Shown piece by piece: positions 42,921 through 52,653 of a stretch of 64,000 nucleotides of DNA. The translations under genes were made by a program, and so were the position numbers. The DNA is from Rachicladosporium sp. CCFEE 5018. Lineage: Eukaryota; Ascomycota; Dothideomycetes; Cladosporiales; Cladosporiaceae. Each line of letters starts with the position of its first letter. Position 1 is the first letter of the stretch. The notes beneath the pieces were generated by a model, which ran no database searches, was not told where the DNA came from, and saw only the letters and a list, made by a program, of their open reading frames with translations. The stretch is taken from contig KZ111156.1 in the NCBI GenBank assembly GCA_002077045.2, positions 96,125 to 160,124 of the forward strand, in the 5' to 3' direction.

Positions 42921-43355
42921 ATGGCGCACACCACAGATATCCGGCTTGTCCTCTCACAATCCCACGACGACCTGATTCGCCCCTCCGCCACCCTCTTACA
43001 ATCAGACATACCGGGCGCGATCGACCCTGCCATCACCGCAAGAATACAGAGTCTACCTACAGAGCTCTCCAACTACATCCGCGAGCTCACCTTGCTGGTG
43101 CTCACCGGCCAACTCATCACCATTAACGAGCAATGGCGTGCACCACAGGCATTGCGCATTAACAGCGCATACCGCAACTACTGCGCTTCAGTCTACTTCG
43201 GCACCAACACATTCGACTTCCGCAGTATATCAGGTCATAGGACGCCCAAACTCTCCAGACACTGGTCGTCGTGCCGCCATCCACTACGGTGTCCTTTAGC
43301 ACGGATCGTCCTGATACGCCCTCTCTGTCCATCGCTTCCACCACTGTCGACCTAG
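42921..43355 (+). pseudogene. F-box-like array member 3, truncated copy
   Basis: ATG 42921 (MAHTTDIRLVLSQSHDDLIR) leads into a good family N-terminus: ARIQSLPTELSNYIRELTL, then ITINEQWRAPQALRINSAYR and the block SVYFGTNTFDF. Homology stops at about 43225, directly after this third block. The remaining residues to the stop at 43355 read as noise in this frame because the sequence already belongs to the N-terminal region of the next copy. The copy therefore lacks the C-terminal two thirds of the family. It could still be expressed as a short protein of about 144 aa, but truncation by unequal recombination is the simplest reading. Confidence 0.6.
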
Positions 43356-44044
43356 CCCTGGTCGCGCGGCTGCGCGACCTACCTCAAGAGCTCTTCGATC
43401 ACATCCGCGACTTCACCCTGCAGCCCGACTACAGCCTCGAGAATCAAGTCATCACTATTGACAAGCAGTAGCATGCGCCTTCCACCCTCCAAATCAACAG
43501 TGCATCGCGTCGGATCTGCGCTGAACTATACTACCAAACCAACGCATTTGACTTCAGCGCCGTCCCCGCGGACAAAGGCCTCGACCTCTGCCTCGAGTGG
43601 CTCTCACATCTCAGTATGGATCACAGTGGCGATATCAGCCGCGTGATCTTCCAGGATCCCGCCTTCCATCACTACGGTCCACTCGACTGCACGAAGCTCG
43701 CGCAGTACATCGGGTCCGACCCTACAGACAAGGATTGCATGTTCTCAAATCGCCACCACGCGGTTCACACCATGGAGTCTTTCAAGCGGCTCCACAAGAG
43801 GACAAGTCGCGTGTCCAACGTCGTGGCCAATTGGGAGAAGGCCAGAGGCACAACGAAGTGTCAAACATCGCAGCGCATCCTGCGAATGCGATTTTCGCGA
43901 TGGGTGGCGAGGACTTTATTGCTGAAGATACGGTGGTTCGGCGGGGATGGAGTTGTGCATGATCTCTGGGTTCCAAGCGGATTCCGTGGAGCGGCGCAAG
44001 CATTGGTGGAAGCAGTCAAGGCGGAAGTCGAGAAGGCCGAGTGA
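43271..44044 (+). pseudogene. F-box-like array member 4, stop codon at conserved Trp and no ATG
   Basis: The frame carries nearly the full family: VARLRDLPQELFDHIRDFTL, ITIDKQ-stop-HAPSTLQINSASR, LYYQTNAFDFSAV, LDLCLEWLSHL, ISRVIFQD, GPLDCTKLAQYI and the C-terminal block IRWFGGDGVVHDLWVPSGFR, ending at 44044. Two defects are visible. There is no ATG before the first block (the frame starts at a GTG). TAG at 43469-43471 falls exactly where other members have the Trp of SWRPPS. Everything after the stop is still in the same frame, so decay is recent. TGG to TAG is a CpA to TpA change on the opposite strand, the context preferred by RIP. Confidence 0.7.
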
Positions 44045-44581
44045 ACGCCACTGGTCGTGCCGGGAGGTCAGTTAGGTGACGGCACCGCCGGAGAGCGCAA
44101 GCGTATGAACCTGATGTAGCCGGGTCGAAAAGAGAAAGGTCGAGTATGGCAGCATTCCAACGAAAGGGTGTAGGCTTATGGTCGGGCGTGAGTTCGTGTC
44201 GATTTGTGTGCATTCCAATGGAGCCTACCCGGTGGGGCTGGGGGCTTGCTTCATACTCAGATATAGATCCGGCTCATTGAATCAGACTGACTCGACTAAG
44301 CAAATACCATGGCTGATGACACCTCGCTACCGGCACGCGTTAGGGGCGGTATAAGCTATGATGTGCAAGCAGAGACTGAGATGAGGTGTGCTCTGCAGCT
44401 ATCTACGGATGTCTTACCTTCGTCGTCACCGTTGGCATCGATATGTACGTAGGCTTCGTTCTCGTCATGATCCCGACTAATAACTCTCGTGCCTTAGCGG
44501 AGCGGCAGAGAAACCACTATCAAGGTATTGAAGTGAGGTCGACGTTGGCGCGAGTCATGTGCGTAATAAATCATTCATGAC
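44045..44581. other. Intergenic, no gene seen
   Basis: About 540 bases between the broken array member 4 and the Zn2Cys6 regulator. No recognisable coding content. Confidence 0.4.
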
Positions 44582-46500
44582 ATGGTGACTTTGCTCGACA
44601 TTATCGAATTATCTAGACTGCTATGTAACGTTTCCATCTTTATGGCATCCTTACCCAAGGGCCGTCGTCGTCGGTCATCATCTACTGTCAACCGCTCCTC
44701 GCTCGCCTGTGTACCATGCCGTCAACGCCATGTCAAGTGCGACGGTGACCGGCCTGGATGCAATCGATGCGCTGCTGAGCAGAAAGACTGCTACTTCCTC
44801 GACTCCCGACGGGGTGGCCTTACAAGGAAAGCACTTGCGGAACGTCGACGCAGGGTGCAGGATCAACGTGAGAGTTCGCAGGCTCAAAATTCAGCCGCTT
44901 CCCGTCAATCGAGGGGCGAGAGCGATTTTCAGCATGATACGATTGACATCAACGCGAATCTCATTGTAGGCCATGCCTCACACGCAGCATTGACATCGCT
45001 TCCGTCGCCGATTGACTCCGGGCCTGCGTCGTTACAAAACTTTGCGGATCACGTTCTGGACATGCCCGACGATTACTCCATCGATCTGTATTACAGGAAT
45101 TTTCACCGCTTGCATCCGTGTGTGCTTCCTTACTGCCATCTCGTCAAACTTTTCGGCCAGTTGAGCGCTCGTTCCGATCTTACTCTGCTCCTAGAGGTGA
45201 TGCGATCAATTGGATCCTTATATGCTCCCTCGGCAAACCGCACTCCCAAGAAGATCGCAGGTCTTGTAACTTATGGTGCAGATCCAGTGCAGGACGCGTT
45301 CTCGGCACAATGCCTTTTATTGAACTCTATTGCTCTGTATTGGTGCGGATCAGAACAGGACTCCCGAGATGAGATGGACCTCGCGATTCGAATTGCACTC
45401 TCGATATCCATGCAGAGCTGCACTTTCGCGACTGCACACGGGTTGGGCATTCCAGCGCTGGAGGAAAGCTGGCGGAGGACATGGTGGCAGATCTGTATTG
45501 TTGATGCTTATTACGCAGCTATGTTGCACAGCACGTCATCCTTGATATGTAGACCCGACATAACGACTGAACTTCCATGTGAGGAGAGCGGGTACGAATC
45601 AGGTGTATGCTCGAAACCCTGTCCCAGTCGTTTGGAGAACGGTCTTCAGCGCTTACCTTTGACAGGTCATGCCCACTCCCAAGACCTGCAAAGACTTCGA
45701 TTCCCGGGAGTTCACCACCGAGAATCATGTGTTTTCCTCGTTTGCCTACCTCATTGGAGCTTTCCGAGCCCTAAGTCATGCAACCGACAACGCGAAAGAA
45801 AGCCCCGCTATCCGCACTAGCATGCATTCCTTCGAAACGCTCGCCATCTCGACCCAAGCCTGGTTACTGCTATTGCCGGAGTCCAAGACACAAGCCCAAC
45901 TTTGGACCTCTGACACTGACGAGCTCATGTATCAAGCGCACATGGCGATCCATGCGTAAGTCTGACTGACAGTTCGCGATTTCGTTCGCCTCTCCACGGA
46001 CCGTCTCACCCTGAACCTCGCTTTCCGAGCCAGACAACATTCCCTCAACTGACTTCCGTGTTGACAGTTCCACCGTCGCATTACATAGACGTTTCTCGGG
46101 CCTACTCTTTGACCCAGTGGAAATATTCTCAAGCTGTCCGACGACCTCATTTAGCGATACGCTCTACACATCTCCCGCCTCTGGGGAATTTCACACTACA
46201 TGGTGTATACAAGCAGCTTCGGCGCAGATCAAGATACTGGCACGGCCGGGTTTGCCTAGCGAGCATACACCCTTCACTGTCTGCATGCTCGTCAATGCCA
46301 CCATCTCCCTGATTGCTGCGTGCAAATACGAGCTTCCGGCCTCGAGTGCTGTGATGACGAGGGAACAAATACGGTTAGGCATCGGGTGCTTGAAGTCTTT
46401 TGCTAAGATCTGGCCCAGGGCGGAGCGGAGTTTGCGGGAAGTTCAAGGCATCGCAAGAGAGGTGCTACTTCTCCACGAACCGCTGCTAACATGTATATAA
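44582..46500 (+). CDS. Zn(II)2Cys6 transcription factor inside the array
   Basis: Three exons: 44582-45604, 45666-45955 and 46068-46500, with introns of 61 and 112 bp (donors GTATGC and GTAAGT). The product is about 581 aa, or 561 if ATG 44642 (MASLPKGRRRRSSST) is used, which I find more natural. The zinc cluster is CVPCRQRHVKCDGDRPGC then CAAEQKDC near the N-terminus, followed by a linker and helix with LAERRRRVQDQRE. The fungal regulator domain includes LYYRNFHRLHPCVLPYCHLV and WRRTWWQICIVDAYYAAML. Exon 3 gives the expected AIHASTVALHRRFSGLLFDP. All six Cys are present. It is convergent with the cupin gene, only 16 bp away. Confidence 0.82.
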
Positions 46501-46516
46501 GGGTCATTTCTATCAT

Positions 46517-46939
46517 CTAGACCGCTGCCATCTTCTTCATCACGGCTTCTAAATATTCTTCGTCAATCGCAACAAGGCCAAACGGCCCATGCGCCTCAAC
46601 GATTGCGTCAGCCTTCGCAGTCTCCATTACCAGCGTGGCAAGAATGCTCGCCGCTTCTGTCTTGGACGCATTGTCACTAATCCGATGCCTACAGCCTGGA
46701 GCCTCATAGAAGCTTTCACCGGCACGCAGCACTGCCATTGGTTCGTCGTTCATCTTATTGAGAACAGTGCCACTGAGCACGACCACAGCTACAGAGGCGC
46801 CGTGGTGAGTGTGAGGCGGCGTGCAAGCTCCGGGCGGGAATGTGACTTTGAGGCCGATCATGCTCTTGTCGGGGGTATCGAGTAGTTTGTATTTGTAGAC
46901 CAGCTCCAGTGATGGGAAGGGAGAGCTTGAGGGACTCAT
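46517..46939 (-). CDS. Small cupin-fold protein
   Basis: Single exon, 140 aa. The cupin motif 1 region reads PPGACTPPHTHHGASVAVVV (His-X-His-His metal ligands) followed by SGTVLNKM. Motif 2 is GESFYEAPGCRHRISDNAS with its His. One beta-barrel is predicted, the size of cupin_2 proteins. The substrate is unknown. Small cupins often act as isomerases, dioxygenases or polyketide-tailoring enzymes, but no biosynthetic core gene is present here. It is tail-to-tail with the Zn2Cys6 regulator. Confidence 0.82.
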   Translation of the reverse strand: MSPSSSPFPSLELVYKYKLLDTPDKSMIGLKVTFPPGACTPPHTHHGASVAVVVLSGTVLNKMNDEPMAVLRAGESFYEAPGCRHRISDNASKTEAASILATLVMETAKADAIVEAHGPFGLVAIDEEYLEAVMKKMAAV

Positions 46940-47911
46940 TAGCCTAGATGCGGAAGAGACATGAACAGGGGCGAAGCCTACTTTACGTCGTAAACTGGCT
47001 CTTCCATTTGAGCGACTATAGAGTAGACCATGATGGCACGGCGGGTCTCTGTTGCAAATGTTTGACTTGAGCGTTGGTCTCGTGAAAGCGGACGGTAACG
47101 GTGAGGGGCTAATAGCGTAAAGACGTTGACATGTAGCTAGAAGGCCTGCGTTGTAACATCCTGTCTTACGGTTGCGCGACGGGCTCCTTTATAAGGCACA
47201 ACGGGCACTCGGGATAACAAGCATAGCAGGCTGACATTGCGTCCGCGGTAGGCTATGTCGTGACAGTGTTCGCGAAGTGAACGCGTGCTTGATTCGATCG
47301 GTGTCTCGCCATCTTGACGAGTACCCGGAGCGAATACCCGGAGCTCGAGCGAAGCCCGAGGCGCGAGTCATGTCAATTTTCACGCAACCACATCCCCTTC
47401 TTAAAGCCTTGACTGGGCCACACCATTCCTGTTTCTGTTCGCAGTCAAGTAGTAGCTATCCCGCTCGAATGCTTGCCTCTCGGAGAGCTCCTATACGAGT
47501 GTCAACCAGCCACTCGATGTGCTGGCTTCTCGAGCTTAGGAGCTTGTAACACAGCGCAGTAAGCAGCGAGCACAGCCTCGTTTCCACAGGGTAGGTGGAG
47601 GCACTTCGAATGTGCCAGTCAGCGATTCGCACTCAAAATCTATCGTTGAATTAGATGTAGGAGTCCGTTGATTGATATCTTGCAGTGGAGCCTCTCCTAA
47701 TTAGGTGAACGTTGATCAAGCCACTATAGTCGACACCGAGCATGCGCAGCGGTCCATGGCCCCCTCAAAGAGACACGCTCTGTTAAGTACTTTGGCCGGG
47801 ACTCGAGGGCCTTGATACCTCTATATACGCATCTACATCGCAATCGTGCGTCCGGCGAGAGTACCGCGTCCTAATCTGCGTAATTTCCCCCAACTCGAGC
47901 CACTCGTCAGT
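46940..47911. other. Intergenic with TATA-like element near right end
   Basis: About 970 bases. CTATATAC at 47821-47828 lies about 90 bp upstream of ATG 47912 and is a plausible TATA box for array member 5. No gene recognised in the rest. Confidence 0.45.
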
Positions 47912-48613
47912 ATGGACAGTAACCTCAGCCTCCGCTTGCACGCTTTACCTTCGGAGCTCTTCCTCTTCATCAAAGCCCTCGTTCTCAGCCCAGATAACAC
48001 CGGGCACTCGAGAGCGATCATGATGGACCACTCCTGGTGCCCTCCCTCTGTGCATCAACTAAACACCACCACTCGCGGCATTCACACATCAGCCTACTAC
48101 ACAACCCACATCTTCGACTTCAGCACCCTCCCTTCCACATCACTGGGCATCTCACTCTGCGCCCGCTGGCTCGACCACCTCGACCGTGGCTCGCGCGCCG
48201 GAATCCGTCGCATCCGTTTCGCAGCGAGCTACAATAGCCCACCCGCGCCACCGCTAGACTGCTCGACTCTCTGGTCTCGCATGATCCAGCGGCCCAGCCA
48301 AGAAATCTCACGCTTGGATCTCAAAAATGTCGAGCCCTTGAGTGCTCGCAAGTTAGCAGACTGGATTAATCGACAAGCTGAGGAGATTGTGCCGTCACTT
48401 ACGGAGCAGTGCCTGGGCCGGTTTGAGTGGGAGCAGGGGGGATTCCTGTTGTATACGCTCCAGAGGGCGGAGATCAAGATCCTCTGGTGCGGTGCTGATG
48501 GGACGGCGAGGGAGACGTGGGTACATCTCCATCAATATAAGGCTAGTAAGGCACTGGTCAGCGCCGTGAAAGAAGAGTGCGTCAGGATCAAGACTACGAT
48601 CGAGGCCGCCTGA
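47912..48613 (+). CDS. F-box-like array member 5
   Basis: Single exon, 233 aa from ATG 47912 (MDSNLSLRLHALPSELFLFI). All family blocks are present in order: LPSELFLFIKALVL; HSWCPPSVHQLNTTTR (with the Trp); AYYTTHIFDFSTL; LCARWLDHL; IRRIRFAAS; PPLDCSTLWSRMI; a middle helix with RKLADWINRQAEEI; IKILWCGADGTARETWVHL; and KALVSAVKEECVRI. It appears intact, with a TATA-like element 90 bp upstream. The N-terminal LPxELF helix resembles an F-box start, but the total length (about 230 aa) leaves no room for LRR or WD40 substrate domains. No signal peptide. Function unknown. Confidence 0.72.
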   Translation: MDSNLSLRLHALPSELFLFIKALVLSPDNTGHSRAIMMDHSWCPPSVHQLNTTTRGIHTSAYYTTHIFDFSTLPSTSLGISLCARWLDHLDRGSRAGIRRIRFAASYNSPPAPPLDCSTLWSRMIQRPSQEISRLDLKNVEPLSARKLADWINRQAEEIVPSLTEQCLGRFEWEQGGFLLYTLQRAEIKILWCGADGTARETWVHLHQYKASKALVSAVKEECVRIKTTIEAA

Positions 48614-49362
48614 GTTAGTCAAGTAAGTCCACTACTGCGCTATCTCCGCTTCCCGAACAATCCTGTCAGCTTTGCACGTGCGTCTATGTACCGCGGCGTC
48701 GGCGCTGTTTCCCATCGGCTGCATTCTTGAGGGAGAACATTTGGTGCGTGGGCAATGTGTTCGTGCGGCCTATACCACCCCATAGGTACTGCTATCGGCA
48801 ACCTGCTGATGTGGCGCACCCATCAGCTCAAGCAGCAGATCACCGCCATTGAGATCTCCAAACCTCTGAAGGAGCGGAGACACGCTTCAGCGTGTTGTTC
48901 GAGGAACAGCGTCCGCAGAGCTGGAACGTGGAGCATGTTGCACATACGATATATCGCTTTAACGCGAGCGCCTCCGGCGAGTGTCCTTGAGAGCAAAGTC
49001 GGATCTAATAGCAATTTAGGACGCTACTCGAGTGGAACCGGAAGCTGTACTTACGACTAGAAAGACCGCATTGTGCTTCACTCGCTGTATTCGCATCAAG
49101 TGTGGCAGCGCCTGATGTGCTACGGATCGCGCCTGCCGTCCATCTCAGCTCTTCCGAACATGACATTGTGAAACTCGACCCTCACTCTACGACTCGACTC
49201 GACTCGACGCGACGCCTGCAAGCACCTTTGAACAACTCAGTGCCACGAGTAGTCATCTTTACAATGCGATCTGCGGTCCTAACACGTAGATGCACGCTCA
49301 ACTCAAGACTGCATCGGCCTGTTTGTAATTCTTCTCGCGCCGCATCTTCCAATTCAATCACT
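48614..49362. other. Intergenic of array, contains short GACTC repeat
   Basis: About 750 bases upstream of member 6. An in-frame ATG at 49264 could extend the next gene's N-terminus. The small GACTC repeat is listed separately. Confidence 0.4.
49191..49211 (+). repeat. Short GACTC/GACGC microsatellite
   Basis: Four to five imperfect units of GACTC or GACGC in a row, about 170 bp before the start of array member 6. Probably of no function. Confidence 0.7.
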
Positions 49363-50022
49363 ATGGACAGCGCATTCGTCACCAGCATCCAGGGCCTATC
49401 ATCAGAGCTCTTCGAGATGATCAAGGACTATACATTTCAGTCCAATTCCCATTGGCGAGCCTGCATGACCACATGCTGGCGCCCGCCGGTGGTCTCACAG
49501 GTCAACAGGAACACCCGCCTCGCGAGCTCAGAGTTCTACTACGCAACGGTTGTGTTTGACTTCAGCAGCCTAGACACTATTGCAGGCGTAGATCTGTGCG
49601 CCTGCTGCCTGTGCAGTCTTGATCCGCTCGCTCACAGCCAAATTCTTCGCATCCGCTTCGCTTCCAGTCACGTCGTCCGCACACCACCTCTCGATTGTAC
49701 AGCACTATGGCAACATCCCCACGCCGACAGCAATGGAGACACCAAACGCATCTACATCGAGGACCTCGACCCGTCGAGTTCCGTCCTGATCTCGCAACAT
49801 ATCGTCGAGTATATGAACACCTTGAAAACCGACATCACGGACAAGCATCCTTCAAGTAATGTGCGGAATTGTTGTGGTCACGCGCGGATGCGGGCGCAGA
49901 TAATATTGCAGTGGTTTGGGCCGGATGGAGTGGTAAGGCGGATGCGGGTTCTGGGGACGTATAATGATGCTGAGACGGCGCTGATTGCGGCTGCGAAGAG
50001 GGAATGTGGGAACGGGGAGTGA
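49363..50022 (+). CDS. F-box-like array member 6
   Basis: Single exon, 219 aa from ATG 49363 (MDSAFVTSIQGLSSELFEMI). Using ATG 49264 would add 33 basic residues. Blocks: LSSELFEMIKDYTFQ; CWRPPVVSQVNRNTR; FYYATVVFDFSSL; LCACCLCSLDPLAHSQ (WLRxL block altered to CLCSL); ILRIRFAS; PPLDCTALWQH; ILQWFGPDGVVRRMRV; ALIAAAKRECGNGE. The Trp of the second block is kept. The fourth block has lost its usual Arg-Trp-Leu, the only clear deviation. Most similar to member 7 by its SIQGL start and ECGNG ending, suggesting a recent duplication. Confidence 0.72.
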   Translation: MDSAFVTSIQGLSSELFEMIKDYTFQSNSHWRACMTTCWRPPVVSQVNRNTRLASSEFYYATVVFDFSSLDTIAGVDLCACCLCSLDPLAHSQILRIRFASSHVVRTPPLDCTALWQHPHADSNGDTKRIYIEDLDPSSSVLISQHIVEYMNTLKTDITDKHPSSNVRNCCGHARMRAQIILQWFGPDGVVRRMRVLGTYNDAETALIAAAKRECGNGE

Positions 50023-50435
50023 GGGCTGGTGATGTGGATGTCACAGTGCTCATATACTCCGATCGAGGAGGCTTATCGAGGCATGGGCGGCCTCGTACTC
50101 GGCTTTATGAGGGACTGCAACTTTGCGCTCTATCGTCTTCAAGATTGGAACTCAGGTAGGTTCATACACACTGTCTAGAGTTATTGCAAGGTCGAGCAAT
50201 GATCTAGGATATTCCGTGGCTCACTTACCGCGATCTACCATCATTGTTCCTTGTAAAGTACCGTGGGTCGTGCCTGCCGCCGGTATTGATGGCCACTTGC
50301 TGCTTCCACAAACACCATCCTGCGAAGCTCGCCACACGACGCTTGCTGCTACCGACACATTCCAGCTCAGCATCCGCAACATCCTAGAACAAACTCGACC
50401 ACTTTCCGACACTCTTGGTGAAACTATCTCCAGGC
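50023..50435. other. Intergenic, no gene seen
   Basis: About 410 bases between array members 6 and 7. No additional coding content recognised. Confidence 0.4.
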
Positions 50436-51185
50436 ATGGAGTCGACTGATGCTCGTTTCGGCCGCTCGAAAGAGCTGGCTCGGTCTCCGGAGAAAGCTGC
50501 CGTCGAGACTGCGCTGATCACGAGCATTCAAGGCCTACCTCCAGAGCTCTTCGACATGATCGAGAACGACACGCTACAATTAAAGACCACCGGCCCCGGA
50601 GTCTTCAGGATCGACAAGTCCTGGCGCCCACCCCCACTCCTCCAAGTCAACAGTGCCACCCGTATCGCCAACGCAAAGCGGTACTACGCGATAGACGTCT
50701 TCGATTTCAGCGGCGTGGGTACGCGCGCAGGCAGCGACCTCTGCGTCAGCTGGCTACGCTACCTTCCAGATCATTCACAAGCTCAGATCCAGCGTATCCG
50801 ATTTAAAGACAATTACAAGACCAGACCTTCGCCACTTGACTGCTCAACAATATGGAGGCATATCCAGACCACCGCCCGTGAGGCATTGACGCAGTTCAAC
50901 CCCGATACCATCGACGAGTCAATTTCCACGGATCTCTGGAACTGGTTGTTCGAGCAACTGGCTAATCTGGGGCCAATATGGCAAAGCATCTCACGAACGC
51001 GGCTGTCAGGGTTCGTGCGTGAGCGCGGAGGTGTGTACCAGTACCTGGTAGAAAGGACGGAGACAAAGATCAACTTCTTGGGGGCAGATGGGGTAGAGCA
51101 CGAGACGTGGATCCACACTTATCCTCTGACTGCTCAGAGAGAGCTGGTGGCGGCGGTGATGAAGGAGTGCGGGAATGGGGCGTGA
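50436..51185 (+). CDS. F-box-like array member 7
   Basis: Single exon, 249 aa from ATG 50436 (MESTDARFGRSKELARSPEK). Blocks: SIQGLPPELFDMIENDTLQ; RIDKSWRPPPLLQVNSATR; RYYAIDVFDFSGV; LCVSWLRYLPDHSQAQIQ; RIRFKDN; SPLDCSTIWRHI; WNWLFEQLANLGP; RTETKINFLGADGVEHETW; ELVAAVMKECGNGA. This is the best match to the family consensus and looks intact. The Trp that has become a stop in member 4 is present here. Function unknown. The conserved WxGxDGV and ECG C-terminal blocks suggest a single folded domain rather than F-box plus a separate substrate domain. Confidence 0.75.
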   Translation: MESTDARFGRSKELARSPEKAAVETALITSIQGLPPELFDMIENDTLQLKTTGPGVFRIDKSWRPPPLLQVNSATRIANAKRYYAIDVFDFSGVGTRAGSDLCVSWLRYLPDHSQAQIQRIRFKDNYKTRPSPLDCSTIWRHIQTTAREALTQFNPDTIDESISTDLWNWLFEQLANLGPIWQSISRTRLSGFVRERGGVYQYLVERTETKINFLGADGVEHETWIHTYPLTAQRELVAAVMKECGNGA

Positions 51186-51954
51186 GGGCTATTGATGGGT
51201 ACTGGCAGAGTACTGATATGCTCCGATCGGTGCGGTGTTTACAGGCACAGGCGGCGCGCTGAAACTGATGAGGTACTACACATGGTGCGCTTTGTCCTTG
51301 GGCCTGAGCTCCTGACCTAGATTGATTAATGCCAATCAGACAGACTTACGAAGAACACTCGTAATGACCCCGGTGCGCTTCACTTGCCGCACTTCACACC
51401 GTACATCGATTCTATTCATGCACCACGAGTTGCGCCTGCACCTAGTCTCGCACTCAGGTGCTACGCAGATCGCGGCATGGGCTATCACATCCGCCTCAGC
51501 TTAACGGGGACCTCCCGAATAAACGCGACTTCACCTCTCAAGGTCTCGGAAGGCAGAGTATCGCGTCCTCCTGAAACTTTTGATGTTCAATTGCGTCTCG
51601 AGTCCTGCTTGTGATGGTAACCAGTCCCTCCCATGCCAGTACACATCGGATGGCATATCAGCGAGCAGTCTGCATCGTTGTCGGTCTTTAGATAGACGAA
51701 TCGTTCGAGTATATAGGCAGAGGCGGCCTTATGTTCATGCATGTATGTAGTCTTCACGCAGGCACTTTGATCATTTTCTGCTCAAGCGATGATTTGACAG
51801 CTACATCAATCAGATTTCGTGTTGACGCTGCAGCTGAGAGACTGCATAACGTCTACCCAAAGCACAGACCCGGCGCGTCCTGTGCTACATTTACACACAA
51901 AGTTCACGTCTGTCCACTCGCCACAAGCCATAGATCAGGACCCAACATGTAGTA
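51186..51954. other. Intergenic with TATA-like element
   Basis: About 770 bases. TATATA at 51710-51715 lies about 240 bp upstream of ATG 51955. No gene recognised. Confidence 0.4.
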
Positions 51955-52653
51955 ATGACCACGATGGACATAGTTTTCATCGACAAAGTTCAGAGTCTCC
52001 CTCCAGAAGTATTTGAAATAATCAAGGACTTCACTCTACAACTAGATTCTGATCCCAACTTGCCTGGCTCCCGGCGCGTGCGGTTCAGACAATCCTGGCG
52101 CCCGCCTTCAGTCCTACAAATCAATCGTGCCTCCCGCGCCATTCTCTCAAAGGAGTATTACGCGACGAGTGTCTTCGATTTCAGCACCTATGGCAAGGAT
52201 GAAAGTACCAAATGTACCATATGGAAACTTTGCGCCCGCTGGCTGCGCGACCTCCCTCATGCATCTCAAGGCCACGTCCGGCACATCCGATTCCCAGAAA
52301 GCTACACTATAATGCCCTCCCCGCTCGACTGCTCAAAGCTCTGGTCGCATCTTCTCCAAGCCGAGGGCGCAACGCCAGAGCAGATGGACATCCAGTCCAT
52401 CGAGCCGAGGGCATGTTCGCAACTGTTGAAGTGGATCAATCTGATGGGGACAACGAGGATACCTGAATCGCAGGAGCCGAGTTTCGTGCGCCAGGTGAGA
52501 GGAGGTTGGCAGACTTACTTACGTCACAGAGTAGAAGTAAAGGTGAGCTGGTGTGGGCCGGATCGGGTGATGCGAGATACGTGGGTCCAGCGCGATTTTC
52601 GGGATGCCAAGAGGGAGCTGCTTGCAGCTGTGATGGAGGCGTGCGGTAGATAG
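51955..52653 (+). CDS. F-box-like array member 8
   Basis: Single exon, 232 aa (MTTMDIVFIDKVQSLPPEVF). Blocks: LPPEVFEIIKDFTLQ; RQSWRPPSVLQINRASR; EYYATSVFDFSTY; LCARWLRDLPHASQGHVR; HIRFPES; SPLDCSKLWSHLL; LLKWINLMG; VEVKVSWCGPDRVMRDTW; ELLAAVMEACGR. Intact, with all conserved Trp positions kept. A second ATG three codons on (MDIVF) is an alternative start. Last member of the contiguous array. The next copy is 7 kb away beyond three housekeeping-type genes. Confidence 0.75.
   Translation: MTTMDIVFIDKVQSLPPEVFEIIKDFTLQLDSDPNLPGSRRVRFRQSWRPPSVLQINRASRAILSKEYYATSVFDFSTYGKDESTKCTIWKLCARWLRDLPHASQGHVRHIRFPESYTIMPSPLDCSKLWSHLLQAEGATPEQMDIQSIEPRACSQLLKWINLMGTTRIPESQEPSFVRQVRGGWQTYLRHRVEVKVSWCGPDRVMRDTWVQRDFRDAKRELLAAVMEACGR

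Noticed and set aside
40930..52653. Possibility that the array is a transposon or a biosynthetic gene cluster.
   Set aside because: No transposase, reverse transcriptase, terminal repeats or target-site duplications were seen, and no polyketide, peptide or terpene synthase core gene is present near the cupin and regulator.
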